Assembly (NCBI GenBank): GCA_026260175.1
Contig: JAKCWW010000559.1
Location: forward strand, 1-64,000
Length of the DNA stretch: 64,000 bases
Source of the DNA: Reticulitermes lucifugus
Lineage: Eukaryota > Arthropoda > Insecta > Blattodea > Rhinotermitidae
Direction: 5' to 3'
Shown here: positions 44,861 through 57,540 of the stretch, piece by piece
Numbering within the stretch: position 1 is the first letter of the stretch
Layout of the letters: each line of letters opens with the position of its first letter
The notes under the pieces: generated by a model
Databases searched by the model: none
What the model was told of the DNA's origin: nothing
The model's input: the letters and a program-made list of their open reading frames with translations, nothing else
Made by a program: the position numbers and the translations under genes

Positions 44861-47310
44861 GAACACAGTCGGAATTCAAATAAAAGAATTGCTTTTCTAT
44901 TAACTCGTTCATTATTTCTCCGCCAACGAAAGGTGCACTACGTTCCTTACTTCATTTTGCTCACATTTATATGACGAGACAGCCTGTGACTTATGACGGA
45001 CTGACTTAACTACGTGTCTACACTAATGACGTACAGAAAACAGTTACTCTCAGAGTCTGGCAGATGACGTTCATCTTCCGTCGGCGTCGACATGTAGGCC
45101 TACATCACAGCTCATAATGTGCAAGTTCGCCCCGTTAATCTTGTACACTTTCAGTCTGTAAAGTCAACTTTTGAAGCCTTCTCGCAAATATAGCAAAACC
45201 GATTATTTATTGCAAAGCAGAGACAAAGTGTGATTATTTCAAACGTTGCCTTCCAACTTCTACGCAACGAAAACATTAGGTTAAAGTCATGTGTTTTGGC
45301 GGTGTGCTGAAGAGGGCATACGACATAGCCTTCTTGCGTCACTTTTGTCCTTTTTGCAAAAGGCAAAAAATTTTACGTTTGGAGTAAATCTCTCTTTTTG
45401 TTACATCTTTTCAAAAATAATGCGATTTTTCTGAAACTAATTAAAAGATTAGTAGAGGAATTTACAATATCAGCATTTCTAACCGTGCTCTACATTCCAC
45501 AGTTTGAGTTTACAGCTTTCACTGTAATTTTATTCGTGTATTTGCATGTTTTACACCAAACCGTAACAATGTTCCGGCAGTAATTAAGTACGTTCTCTGA
45601 AGTGTAACCAGTGATGTATCTCCACTCTGCCCGCAGTACTTTTCAACAATGCCCGGCACATGAAGCAGTGACAAACAACCCTCCGCATACACGTGAAACA
45701 TACTTCACTCCAGGAAAAATAACTAAAGCATTCGCTTCACATACGCGAACACATAAAAACATCAGAAGTTTAACCACACTTCACTCCATTACTTAGTTAT
45801 AAAAAACTAAAGCAGTTGACTCCCACCACAAGGCGTCCCGCAAATTCACGTCAAAGACATTTCATTCTGAATTTAGTTCATGTTATAAAGAAAAAGAAGC
45901 AGTTGCTCCACGGCTTCAGAACACACATGATATGATCAACATAACTGAGAAAGAAAACCCTACTAGTAAGTTTCGAAGTCGTAGTGGAAGTCGGAGTTAG
46001 AGACTAAGCCACCTTATAACTGGCGTTAATTCAGTCGACATATCTTGGTGCTGAGCCCCTTTATGGGCTCGTGAACACATTTTTGTCTGTCGTGATGTCT
46101 GCAGTTTATCGTAACGTTATGTCGCCTGAACAAGTGGCAGGGTTTGTAGTTTCCCATGCATAATTCTCTCCCATTATTTACAATTCATGTACATATTCAC
46201 GTGGTGCTGCTGTTCATTGCAAATGCAGTGAAATTATACGCAATGTGTCCAGGGCGTCTATCAGCCCAGGCTTGTGAAGATCTTACTTAGCTTACGCAAC
46301 ACAGCAGTTTTGTCACTTTAGTGGCCGTGCGCTTGACCGCCGCCAAGTTTCAGCTCGTCATACACTCTGTCCGACTTACTCTTGTCCTATAGTACTAATA
46401 TTTTCATCCTGATTTTTCAAACTGCTACTTGCTACCTGTATTATATTTTGAGATCATAAAGGCACGGAATTTTGGAAGCCACTTACAAATCGCGAGTTGG
46501 TGTGGGCAGTGGAAATATGCCACTCGTGAGGGAAGCGTTTTGCAAGCGTAAAAAGAAGTCGTACATTTGTGTATTTCATATTTCAGATACGTCAGATAAC
46601 AGATCAGTTTTCTTCGCAAGAGATAATAGAAAATATACAAGACAAATTGTCAAAATACCTCTGAATATCTAAAGCCTAGACCGAAATGAAGTCGAAATTA
46701 ATAGTCTACCGCCAAATCAAATTCAGCTGGACCAACAATTACCCTTTCCCCTCAAAACACGGTCCCATTTACGGTCATTGGATAGATTCGCTTGAAGAAT
46801 ATTACAGTATCTGAAGAAACCAAGTACCAGGAGATCACAAGGTCCAAACAGGGCAATTTTAACGCTTATTAAATTTATGTACCGATTTAATTTAGAAGCC
46901 TTCTATAGCTACCTTGTAAATTTTCTGTACCAGTTAGGCATAGAAAATTGCCAGATTTCATAGAGTGGTTAAGAATATTGTAACCACTAATCTGTTATCC
47001 TCTTTTGTTTGTGTTTCACCAAGAGGCGAATTCTGGGAGTGTGCCTTAGAACAGAAAATGAAGGCACCTTTCTAGAGTCCAGTCGATTTATCGTTCCTAG
47101 TAACCTTACTGTCTGTTTTTCGCAGCTATGTAACACCTGTATTTGATGCAGCGCAATAGAAGAACCAGTTACAAAGAATACTGTGAGTCTCGTATCTTCA
47201 AACTTACTGTTACTAAGTCAGCGTATTACAGCTAACTCTTTGTCCTACCGAATCGTGAATGATGTATATCGTTATGCACAACGTAAATGTGTATATCATT
47301 CATTCGTTAG
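44861..47310. other. unassigned AT-rich DNA
   Basis: Several short frames (61-71 codons). A 66-codon plus frame at 46472-46672 (VREAFCKRKKKSYICVFHIS) reads cleanly but is not recognised. Confidence 0.45.
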
Positions 47311-47715
47311 TCTGCCTTACGACAGGTCCATAGCCCCTTCCAAAGCGAATTCTCCACAGAGTGCAATATAGTACTTCCTATAGTAGTTCCTCTTTCAACT
47401 TCCAGTTTCTTACCGTTTCCCTAAAGTCATCCAGTAACTGCTTACTTCTTCTCCCTCTTCTTCCCGTCCCTTCTATCTTCCACCGATCTTTCCTTCAATG
47501 TGTTTTAGAAGACGGTGACCAATCAAGTTAGCTTTCCTTTGTTTTATTGTATGTAGGACGTTCCTTTCCTGTTTGACGCTATGTAATACTTCTTCTTTTT
47601 TCACATGATCGGTCCAACTGATCTTCTCCATCCTTATACAGCACCACATTTCAAAACTTTCAAGGTATTTCTGATCTACTTTCCAGAGTGTCCAAGTTCC
47701 AGCACTACATATATA
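47311..47715 (-). mobile_element. non-LTR LINE (family B), ORF2 C-terminus
   Basis: The minus strand reads GTWTLWKVDQKYLESFEMWC, MEKISWTDHVKKEEVLHSVK, ERNVLHTIKQRKANLIGHRL and KHIEGKIGGR. After shifts, near 47311-47380, it reads LWRIRFGRGYGPVVRQTNE followed by TGA. This is the region after the reverse transcriptase palm: a GAETWTLRK..E.MWCWRRM block, a basic R.K.NWIGHxLR block, and the terminal peptide. The domain upstream is missing, so the copy is 5' truncated. At 47473-47724, 83 codons are open. Confidence 0.85.
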
Positions 47716-48094
47716 TATACACATCTATTCACAGAAGTGTATATACACATATAAATGTACATACATATGTGTTTGTTTCTTCGTTCGTTTGTTCATTCGT
47801 TCGTCACTAAACGTTTATTAAAATTTATTTTAATCAGGCTTAGTACTAAAGTTATTATAACAGACGCTCCCATCCTCAATTTTATTTCAAATTCCCTACG
47901 AGCAATAACCGCCTAAGGAATAGTTCCTACCATAAATTTCTTCTGCAGTTTATTTGTTACTTTAGCTGTATTTCTGCCTTGTCTTCTTACATTCTTTACG
48001 AAATATAAAACCTAACCATAATTAAAAAGAGTATAGTACGTATTTATTTTCAATTGGAGCAGTCTTATCTATAGACAGTTCAAAAATTCGCGGT
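47716..48094. other. spacer with AT/AC-rich simple sequence
   Basis: TATATA/CACATA-rich stretch at about 47706-47770 and TTCGTTCGTTTGTTCATTCG at about 47780-47805. Nothing else seen. Confidence 0.5.
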
Positions 48095-48245
48095 GGAAAA
48101 AGTGGTATTGGGACAAGTGTTTCTCCGCGTACTTCGGTTTGCTCCTGTCAGTGTCATTCCACCCAGGCTCCACACTCATTTACTGCTTAACAATGATACG
48201 TAACTTATCCCTTTACGTCGTCGTTAAGTAACGCGCTTAAAAATA
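48095..48245 (+). mobile_element. SINE family 2, head-truncated copy
   Basis: GTATTGGGACAAGTGTTTCT, CGCGTACTTCGGTTTGCTCC and CATTCCACCCAGGCTCC match the body of the SINE at 23964. The tRNA-like head with its A and B boxes is absent. Confidence 0.7.
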
Positions 48246-49075
48246 TTCAAACATATCAATGCCATGCCAACAGAGTAGAAATACGATGCCAAGAAGGTAA
48301 TAAAGGCAATTTCCTTAAACATTTTAGCAAAACTATCACACAGCAATTAGACATACTTTTACTTCCTTGGCAACTGTCTTGTTTCTGAATACACTTCGTC
48401 CAGCGACCCAAAAGTCAGCCGATTCCATCAGAATAGGATATTTACATTTGGGTCTTAAAACACTCTTCTCCTTCCAATGACTGAAAGTCATTTTAAGAAA
48501 CAGTTTTCACAATTCAGCTGTCGTGAAGACGCTGATCGTTCGGATATTTAAAATGAAAATGTGATGGCAGCCGAGAATGAGCTCAATAATAATATTCGTC
48601 CGCCCTTATTCGTGAATTTTCCTTTGGCGCATAACATTACAGCCATACTGCCTCTCACACTTTTCAAAGTTCACTGCTGTCATACTCTTGACCACAAACA
48701 TCAGATCACATGTTTATCCTTCTTTGTCCTATTCTGTTAACGAATTAGCCGTCTGAAATATATCAGTGTATTAGGACGGCTCAAAAGAGCAGTAAACCCA
48801 CCTATGGTCCAATGAGGGAAGGCAGCACTAATTATAGCCATCCTTCCTTTCAGAGCTGCAACATAACTTCTAAGAAAAACTAAGATTTCCTTATTGTTTT
48901 ACTTTCCAGTCTACATAAAGGTCTGTGTAGTTGTATGGCCCGATTTCGGCCTTCTAAACCATAATTCCTTTCCTAAAGACAGCCAGGATACTACTGGCAC
49001 AGGACAACACAGTGGTTAAGTAACCTAAGTTCATTTAACCAACACAATTGACATTTATATCTGCATTTCAAATAG
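48246..49075. other. spacer upstream of the candidate exon
   Basis: AT-rich; no exon-like frame with matching splice sites seen. Confidence 0.4.
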
Positions 49076-49359
49076 GAAGGCCTGATATAATATTCCGCAG
49101 TGCTCCGACACCACCTGAATTATTAATGTGCATAAAACGAATGGAGGTCGTCGTGTCTCATTTCAGGGATTCATTTTACGGATTTAAGTCAGACGAGTGT
49201 GTACTGATACGTAATATAGACAGTCCTATTAATAAAATACTTCACACAAACGAAGAAATTTTTATCATTCATGGTCCTCACATTTTTGATCCATATGGCA
49301 TTAAAATTGTAGATGTCTCTGACTATTTAGACACAACTCACGCCAACAAGAATAAGTAG
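49076..49359 (+). CDS. candidate 3' terminal exon of an unrecognised gene
   Basis: About 94 codons are open from a possible splice acceptor (TCTGCATTTCAAATAG, ending 49075) to TAG at 49357-49359. The frame has no ATG at its 5' side; the first ATG is 49125, so translation would have to enter by splicing. The protein reads RPDIIFRSAPTPPELLMCIK, RMEVVVSHFRDSFYGFKSDE, HTNEEIFIIHGPHIFDPYGI and KIVDVSDYL, with mixed composition, no low complexity and no transposon signature, unlike the other frames in the window. Two AATAAA signals follow at 49546-49551 and 49558-49563. I do not recognise the family. A chance frame remains possible, and no upstream exon was found. Confidence 0.3.
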
Positions 49360-50509
49360 GCTGAGATAAAGGCGATGTTTCTGCTAAAATTCGAACCTGG
49401 ACCGCCCGAAAAATCTATAGCGTTACAGTTACACAAACCTCTTCGATCTCTACAGAATTAATGTACTGTGTAATACCAGATTAAACGTTACTTGCATCAG
49501 AGCTCAGCTGTTTTACAAATGTGTACGGTTTTCTCCAACACTCCAAATAAAACGCGGAATAAATAACGGAGTTAAAGGAGACCGTAAATAAGACAGAAAT
49601 TAACTAACACAACTACTGTCACGTAGGTGGGCCGTTCGTCAAAAGTTCGCAGTCCCTCGGCTGGTGATAAATTCCCTGCTGCTGTGGAAAAGAAACAATT
49701 TATTATCTACCACGCATTTACAACACTTCGCGAATGAAGCTCATATATAATACTAAAAAATAAGTAACACACTGGCGCAGTAACGTTCTTGAGAAGCTAA
49801 CTGTTGTCCAGCCAATCGAGAAATTACCGTACATGCACAGAAACAGTGCGAAAAAAAGGTGGCGCCTTTTCTAAAACACTTTTCAGTATCATCTCCCTGT
49901 TCATATCTTTCAAGTGATATTTCCTTTTCATTTTTTAAACTGAATTTTCAAATTCATTTCTCACGCGTGCTACACATCCCGCCCAACGATATATTTTAAT
50001 CACTCTTATTACATTTGATGGTTAAAAGTAATGTGAAATTTTTCCATCCTCCTGTGTACTATCATCTGTAAAATGCAGCTACTCTCTCATCTGTGTTTTA
50101 AATACCTTATTCTGTGTTTCTCTCTTATGATCTGAGACCAAGAACATCCATGGACAATAACAAGTAAAATTATAGTTCAAATACGTATATTTAAATCTTT
50201 ATGACTATTGCAATTAAATCTAACAGACAAATCGAAAGCTACTCTGTTTGATCACAATGTCACCAATACATTCCTGCTGATGAATGAAGAAGCTCAAGCA
50301 ATCTGCCTTCTCGAGATTAGATGGAGGTGAGAGATCAGCTTCAAAATCCGGCAGCTTTACTGCAGTTGAAGGTGTCAGCTACACCAACCGGCGAGGAAGT
50401 TGGATGGATCTCAGGCTCAGTCACATTATGGTGGTGAATATTCCCCATAACTGATTGTAATCGAACTCCAACCTAGATAATTTGCTAAATGACTCATTTT
50501 AAAGCACAT
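49360..50509. other. spacer, nothing recognised
   Basis: It begins with the possible 3' UTR of the candidate exon. GGTTCGAATTT on the minus strand at about 49388-49400 resembles a lone B box, but no A box is near. Confidence 0.4.
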
Positions 50510-50985
50510 CTCTAAGACTTATCACCAGACCAATCTGTCAGTGCAGAGTAAACACAGTTTTCTGACGTAGCTTCAGACGCACCTGTCTGTGTTGCTTAAA
50601 CTGAGTTCCGTGACGAACCTTAACGACAACTTCTCACAGCACGGCGAACCTTAACACTGTCGTGTCGTATCTTCAGACCAGTACGTCAGTGTAGAGTATA
50701 TCTAATCAATTCGTGACGTAACTTCAGACCAATCTCTCGATGTAGGGTGCACTTCATTCCGTGGCCCATTTTCAGATCATTATGCCACTATAGGGTAAAT
50801 TCAGATGTATTTACTGACATACTATCAGACATGTGTGTCACTGTAGGTTACACCTAATCAATTCCGTAATGTATTTTCGAAGAAAATCCCTCAGTGCAAA
50901 TTAAAAACAATGAATCCCGTGAAGTACTGTCAGATCAGCAGCGCAGAGTAAGCTCAATTTACCCAATTTGAGGTGTACTTTTTCG
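50510..50985 (+). repeat. old minisatellite, about 50 bp unit, about 9 diverged copies
   Basis: The repeated order is TTCAGACCAATCTGTCAGTG, then TAGAGTAAACTCAATTCCGT and GACGTA. Copies start near CAGACC(A/G) at 50527, 50573, 50677, 50727, 50774, 50827 and 50929. Units range from 45 to 55 bp and differ at about a third of positions. One region (about 50600-50670) is scrambled. Confidence 0.8.
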
Positions 50986-52001
50986 CAATAAGGTACTCTG
51001 AATTCGTCATAAATTATGCATGTGCTATACAATTAGGTTCAACAGTTCTCCACAGATAGCTTTCATTTAAAGTGTTGAAACTATCGAAAACATTTACAAA
51101 TTTGTGGGGAAACTAGAGTCGCGAAAGTGTTCAGGCTTACTTCATGTGCAAGGTGTGAGTTTCTCACACAGGTGCTGGTGAATATTTCAGTCTTCCGCCA
51201 TGCGTCCGTGTAGATTGGTACATCGGTCCCAATGTTTCGGAGGATCTTGCTGCCTGCATCTTTAGAGCAGTGTAAGACGGAAAAGACCACTTCTTCCTGG
51301 ACTATCATAAAATGGATGCAGCAAGCTCCTCCAAAACACTGGTACCTATATACCAATACATACGGCGTTATATCTAAAAAGACTGGAATCTCTAACCTAT
51401 GTGCTTATAATTTCAATGAAGATAATCACGGTTGAGTTGTTTAAGGGTGAGACAGCCTCCGGACAACTACAGCTAACCTATCCTGACGTTCCCACTCTTC
51501 ACATCTCACAGAAACACACCTCCCTCTCTTCGCTTCTTCAGCCAAAATGAGAAAATCTTCCCAAACGCACACATACACTATACGAGCGCTGGCACCACAA
51601 GGCGGCATCAGCAGACAACCTGACGGCATGGAGCATCACAGCCGGTGCCCTCTACAAGCAATAAAACTTTCTCCAACACCACACACCAGTACTATCAGCA
51701 CAAAAACTTCATCCAGAACCGCCCTACTTTTTTGCTTCTTGTTACTATAAGCTTTGTTGTCTTATTTTTCAACCTCTTCCTGGCACGTTTTTGTTGAGCA
51801 AATGACCGAGTCTCCACAGCTGGCGGTTCGGCTGTACCACGATGGTGCGCCAGTAATATAGCAACTTATTACCCACCGCAGCGTCGCAATCACAAATCTG
51901 GATGTGACTTCGCACTCTGTTCTCAAGACTTATAGCAGTTTTTCTGCATCACGTTTTTCTAAAGCGCTGTTCTTTCTCAACTAAATCTATACAGAACATC
52001 A
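50986..52001. other. spacer, nothing recognised
   Basis: Overlapping frames of 60-90 codons on both strands (51081-51750). None resembles a known family. Confidence 0.4.
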
Positions 52002-52140
52002 CGGCGTAGTGGCTGGCATCCCAGCTTCGTGACCTGGAGGCTCCCGTTTAGTATCCCGGCAGGAGACCGGCCCCTCCGACACCTTCTTAATTTCCTCAGT
52101 CCCTTCACGCAAGTGTCGAAAACGTATGACAAAAACAAAC
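52002..52140 (+). mobile_element. tRNA-derived SINE, third head type
   Basis: GGCGTAGTGGCTGGCATCCC, then GTGACCTGGAGGCTCCC and GTTTAGTATCCCGGC, follow a tRNA-like head (A box region TAGTGGC, B box region GTTTAGTATCC for GGTTCGAATCC). GGAGACCGGCCCCTCCGACA and CCTCAGTCCCTTCACGCAAG form the body. The boxes are mutated, so transcription is unlikely. Confidence 0.6.
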
Positions 52141-55100
52141 CACTACAAGATCCTTCCTAAATTATATTTCACATCATTGTTACTTGTCGTTCGAGGTTAC
52201 ATAAATTTAAAGCGTCTTTAAATTTGACAAGAAAAATAAATAGGAAGCAACTCATAAGAGAAACATGTCTGCATGATATTATGAAAAGTAATAAATTACA
52301 AATTTTTCTCTTGGTCCTCCTCCTTCTCCTTATCCCCTTTTAGGCCACATGTCTATATTTTCCAGACTGTTAATCTCGCCACCTTCTTTGCGATCTTCCA
52401 GAGCTCTGTAGCGACTCCTAGAAACTCTGAATAATAGATGTGACATCGTTTGATTATAAGCCTCACTTTGACTGTCCGACCTTAGGACTGCCTCATTAAG
52501 GCTGTCACAGGGGCCCTCTTCCTTACTTATGCTTCTTGGACAAACTGTGTCCTAGTATTTCAAAGCCCCGAAAATAGAGCTCCTTAATTATCGAAGGGTC
52601 TCTTTTTAACGCGTAGAAATCAATGCGTGGTGATTTCTCCAACCTGCAAACCGGCAGAAGCATCCACTAGATCCTATAACTCTTTCATTTGTAAAAAAGT
52701 AACAAAACACATTCCTGCTGTGTGTGCAGTTAATTCGAATATAAAGTGCATGAGGACAGTGTATATTACTGTTTCGTTTCAACACTCCTCCTTGTGTCTG
52801 CGGTATCAACACAAGTCTTAGTTAAAATCAAACACAAATCACACAGAAATAATTCCTAATTGAGTGTTCTTTAGAGTATTCAATATTACAGATCGTACAT
52901 GTGTCGCCAGGACGCGTGGCAAAAGTCTAGTCTGAAATAAGGAAGTCGCACAGCAGCAGAGAGGTTCGTTACAAAGGACTGAACTGACAGTTTCCATATT
53001 TGTAATTGTCGTTAGGACACCTTGATCTCTGTGCTAATGAAAGTCAAATTTTCGCAGCTTGTCAGCTGTAAGTGGTGATATCTCGTCATGTGGAAGTTAT
53101 CATTCTGTTAAAGCCACAAGAAGTCGCAAGAAACCAGGTCAGTGTGCAATGAAACTGCGAAATGTGTTTGCGAGTCCGCCTGACCAAGAAGATTCAAATA
53201 TAATGAACCTCTGACCGACTTGGCCATTCGGAGAGCATAAAAACCCAATCAGTGTTACAAATTTGTGTAAAATTTTCGTAGAAGCAAAATTATCCCGGAG
53301 ACGACGCTGGGGGCAGTTCGCAATGCTAGGATTCTTCGTTTTGCAACAGGACCAGACACACGTACTTGCTTTATTAAAGGACAAATTACCGTACATAGAA
53401 GAGTTTCAAACTTGGAAACGTACATATTACTGGTAAAGAGAGGTATCATAGGAAATTAATAAAACGAATTAATAAGTTTTTTAAGTCAGAAAGATTACTA
53501 CTAGTGAAAGCAAGTTAGCCAGATCATGTGCAGTGAAACAGTTGTACTATGCACTGCAAAACTGTAATGACCAACATAACTTTTAACTGAAAATTACGTC
53601 CTGCAGCAGGAACCTCCTGGTGATGAAAGGCGCTGTGTGTTTATTCTTGTGCTATAAACATATTAGAACATCGCCATCCGCATCGGCTTCTCAGATACAT
53701 TCAATTCGACAAGAGTGTAAATTTCGACGCGATGACCAGCAGGAGAAATAGAAATGGGAGGGGCACGAGGGATATTACTCAATGCTGCAAAGATAAATAC
53801 AGCCCTCTAACCACTATCGAGAGGTTCAGATTCGGTGTTCCTACTGTTCTAAGAACATGTTATCCTAAACTCACTATGCAAAGTAAATTTTCGCAGTCTC
53901 CTTTCAAGCCTTGAAAGAGTTCCCGTGTTACTGCTGCAGGTGGACTCTTTAATTTTGAAAAAACAGAAGTGAAAGATATCCAGCAGAGACTTAAGGAAGA
54001 CATATTTATGCTTTATACTTCTCCTAAAAAATTAAAGGATTTATCCCTTTACTATAGGTGCAATTAATTTTAAAGTCGTCTGCTTTCCAACACAGTATCG
54101 AATTATGTTGCAGTCTTTCTTTCACCCGCTCTCGTTTTCACATACTATGTAGAATTCCCAGCATACTGGTACAGAGGTTCCTTTATTGTGTGTTATCTTT
54201 TTTAATTTCATTGCCGCTCGCTCTCCCTTCAGGTCATAACCATTGTCGTAGCACTTTGTATTAACATGAGAATTCCCAACCCTTGCAACACCAACACGGG
54301 GCATGCTGATTAAAACAAGCCGTCGCCCTACAACGGGATGGGAAGGAAAAGAATAACCGGTTGTTAGGTGACCAGACACGGACTTCCAACGACTACACGT
54401 GCTTGCCCCTCGGCTCTTTTCCACGAGATGAGCATCCAGTAGCGGCAACAGCATCCACAGAAAAATACTCGACAAAAAAAGAAAAAAGAAGAGTGAGAAG
54501 TGGAGTGAGAGAATTTGTCATTCCTCAAGTCTTGAATACAGCACGCGAGGAGCCCTGAGGACAGTGGCATGCTTTCGGAACTCATTGCCCGCATATTTCA
54601 ACAACGCGATGAGAAGAACTGCAGAGGTGTTGGGGAACGAAGGGTGTAAAAACGAGGAGAACAACAGACAAAAGGGAGGAGCCGTGCGGTTTTTCTCGAA
54701 AAGTAATGGGTTTTAATAAAAACCTGGCCAATATAACTGTTGATTTACGGAGTTTTACCGGGTTATTATGGTTACTATTGATCGTGACAATCCCCTCACC
54801 CTACAACCTGGGACCCATATGCAAGCAACCGGTAGGCCAAGACAGTGCTTCCAGGTAGTGCAATGAGGCAAAATGCATACAAGAAGGGCCTGTATTTGGT
54901 TGTTATACACAATAAGTTACTTTCGAAAATAATGAATATGTGATTACACATTTCTTGCACTATCCGACTGGTAGAGCTCTTGAAATTCAGAAGATGTTAC
55001 CTTTTAATTTTGGTTACATTGCCGGATGTACCGAATTCATTGCCGTGGTCATCTTTAAATATGCTACAAAAGTTTCCTTCCAAATTCACGAGCATTTCCC

Positions 55101-55710
55101 CTATCTACTTCAACGTTATTCAGCCTGTTCTGTTGAAAGAGCCACGTTAAATTAAATAAGACTGCAAATGCTGTACTCTTTGACTTTACCAGGGCGTTCT
55201 TTGCTTTGTAAATGTCATAAAGTTTCACGCTGCAGCGTAAACATGATTTCACTTACGACGTAAGAAACGCGCGGCCTTACCTGCTACAAGTTTCACTAAA
55301 CGCATAAATGCTCCACAGGCTTACATGCAGATTTCGTATACTGAATTTCATCGAAATGAGAAACTAAACGTGGGTATACTGGATAGGATTTCCTTTAACC
55401 CGAAATAAGTGTGTATTTCACTGCGATAATTTTCACGAAGCTCAAAGTCACTGAATAAACTATTGCGTATATATGAAGTACCGGATCTCTCCAAAGTCCG
55501 ATAAAAACGTAGCAGGTAAAGGAAAAATCTCCTTCATTCCCTTAAATAATATATGGATTTCCTTACACCAATATTCACGAAACTTCTCACTAATCAACGA
55601 CATTATGTGGAGATTCACTAAGCCGAATTTTATCCGAAGTGGAAAAGACATACGTAAAGTATGCCCCAAAATGTATAGTTGTTACACACACACTTAACGT
55701 AGATGTAGAT
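52141..55710. other. unassigned DNA
   Basis: No gene supported. The longest frames are a 117-codon minus frame at 54122-54475 and several of 60-85 codons, none recognised. Purine-rich stretches are at 54470-54510 and 54600-54690. Confidence 0.4.
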
Positions 55711-55895
55711 TTTTTTTTTCAATGGCTCGACAGCCCCTTGGGGGCCTAGGCCGCCTCATTTTTCGAGGNNNNNNNNNNNNNNNNNNNNNNNNNNNNNNNN
55801 NNNNNNNNNNNNNNNNNNNNNNNNNNNNNNNACAATCCTAGTAAGCGAGCGGCCGCAGAACCACGCCTTAGACCGCACGGCCACTGGGATCGGCC
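55711..55895 (-). mobile_element. tRNA-Leu-like SINE (family 1), minus copy with a gap
   Basis: On the minus strand the head is GGCCGTGCGGTCTAAGGCGT, then GTTCTGCGGCCGCTCGCTTA, the same as 21540-21590. The left side carries a poly-T run (55711-55720), the complement of an A-rich tail, and GGGGCTGTCGAGCCATTG just inside it. An N run (55769-55831) covers the B box and body. Confidence 0.75.
55769..55831. other. assembly gap (63 N) inside a SINE
   Basis: Unresolved bases in the middle of the SINE at 55711-55895. Confidence 0.98.
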
Positions 55896-56174
55896 GTATT
55901 CTCTTTTAGTTTCTAAAATACGCTTAATAAAAATTAATTACTTCTGAATGAAACAGGTAAATTACCTATCTAACTTTACATTAACTTCCGTGTTCGACTT
56001 AAGTAGGATAAAAAATTCGTGCTCAAGCTCTACAGTGTCATCGCGTGTTAAACGGAAGTCGAAATGTTACATAACATATACCCTGAGAAGTTAAGTTTTC
56101 GAGATTCGCGTCACCGTCAAATGGGGTAACACTTCTCATCAGTAATATTTGTCGCTAAGATAAACTGCATTGTT

Positions 56175-56595
56175 AGGTGTACTCCAGACACATTGCACAC
56201 CAGCGTTCAGTTGTGATCGAACATTTGTGCAATACACACAACGAATACTGCAACATGCCCTTAAAGGTCGATGCCTGTAATTCGAGCTGGTACTGATGCA
56301 GGGAAATTCGCACTACTTTATTCTGGTCGCTGTCCTCCACACGCTAATGTTTTTCTACTACTACAGTGGTGTCTCTGTCATACGTGACCTGCAACGCCTA
56401 CCGCAGTTGTGAATGCGGATCGCCCACGGACTCAGAGCCCCCTAGCCAATGCTGATGTAATTGCAGCTGTGGAACGAGATCCGTGTGAATCCCACTACCC
56501 CAACCGAGGTTCTTCAAAGTATTTCTTGAAAATCAATAGGACCCATATCCAGACGACAGTTCTGCAAAACTCTTGTGCCTGCAATTATGAGTCGC
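56175..56595 (+). pseudogene. mariner transposase N-terminal region, decayed
   Basis: Moving between frames, the plus strand reads RYPPHANVFLLLQW (the AERYPxRRxPxxxxFxRL block), TAVVNADRPRTQSP (linker with the R-P-R AT-hook-like motif), ADVIAAVERDP (start of the second helix-turn-helix) and FLKINRTHIQTTVLQNSCA followed by YESPMF. These match the two DNA-binding domains of insect mariner transposases in order. The catalytic domain does not follow. Several frameshifts and stops. No terminal repeats were identified. Confidence 0.65.
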
Positions 56596-57399
56596 CCATG
56601 TTCTGATCATTTGATACCTTGCGCCATTTGACTGTGCCGTATATATCGAAAATTAAAGGTCTCAGCAAATTCACTGTACAATATTTTCGACATATGTTTA
56701 ACCAGAATTCCCACTACTAAGAGCTTGTAGGAGAATTCCTACGCTGTATAGTGATAATCAAAATCTTTATTACCAAACATTCAATTCTTCTGGGATATGA
56801 CGTCGTGTTGGAGATCAGGGGAGGCTTTGTGTCTCTATATTCAGAGTCTATGATTTAGACTGTACAGATCATGAAGATTTAGGCAGTAAGCCCCTCCGAA
56901 ACGTCAGTAACTGAAAATTCAAATCATGAATCCATAGTACGACCAACGCTGCGAAAATATCAAACCTAGGACATCAAATATTTACCAATCGAGAAGGCGT
57001 CGTGCCTCGTGCCTCGGGAGATTTTGTCAACAACCCTGCAAGAATCTTAAATTACACATTCTATATTAAACACCTCATAGTAGCCACATCGCTTCAGAAG
57101 TTCAAATAAGAAAATATGATGCTGTAGTTAGAACACTGGAAACCAAAAAAGATTTTATTTTTCGCTTTTGACATTTTCCAACTGTCCATCTTCCCTTACT
57201 GATTCCCATTCTTTCATCTATGATTGATTTTCTTTTTGTCGTATGTCTGTCATTGTAAAGATCAGTTTACGAAAGACGGAGGCCAGTTAATATGGAAGTA
57301 CTTTACATTCAATAAAAGTACTCCCAATTTACGGAAGAGCATTGATTTATTTGAAGGTTTGTAGACTTCGTCCACTTATTCTACCGACCTCGAGAAGGA
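56596..57399. other. spacer, nothing recognised
   Basis: AT-rich, no supported feature. Confidence 0.45.
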
Positions 57400-57540
57400 A
57401 AAATCGAATTAATCGGAGAAACCCCTGTCCCAATGCCACTCTGTCTCTGTCCACCACAAAAAGTCACACGGACTGGACCGGGGTGGAAAGCGTCTCTCTT
57501 CGACGAGAGACCGGACGTATCCACCTGAGCCATGGCGTAG
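57400..57540 (-). mobile_element. tRNA-derived SINE (family 2), minus copy
   Basis: On the minus strand: CCATGGCTCAGGTGGATACG (A box TGGCTCAGGTGG), a damaged B box region, CACCCCGGTCCAGTCCGTGT, GACTTTTTGTGGTGGACAGA and GGCATTGGGACAGGGGTTTC. It has a block between the B box and GGGACAG that is missing from the copy at 23964, so it is closer to the full family. It lies in a 151-codon plus-strand chance frame. Confidence 0.75.

Noticed and set aside
54122-54475. 117-codon minus-strand frame
   Set aside because: No recognisable domain, and competing frames are open on the other strand.
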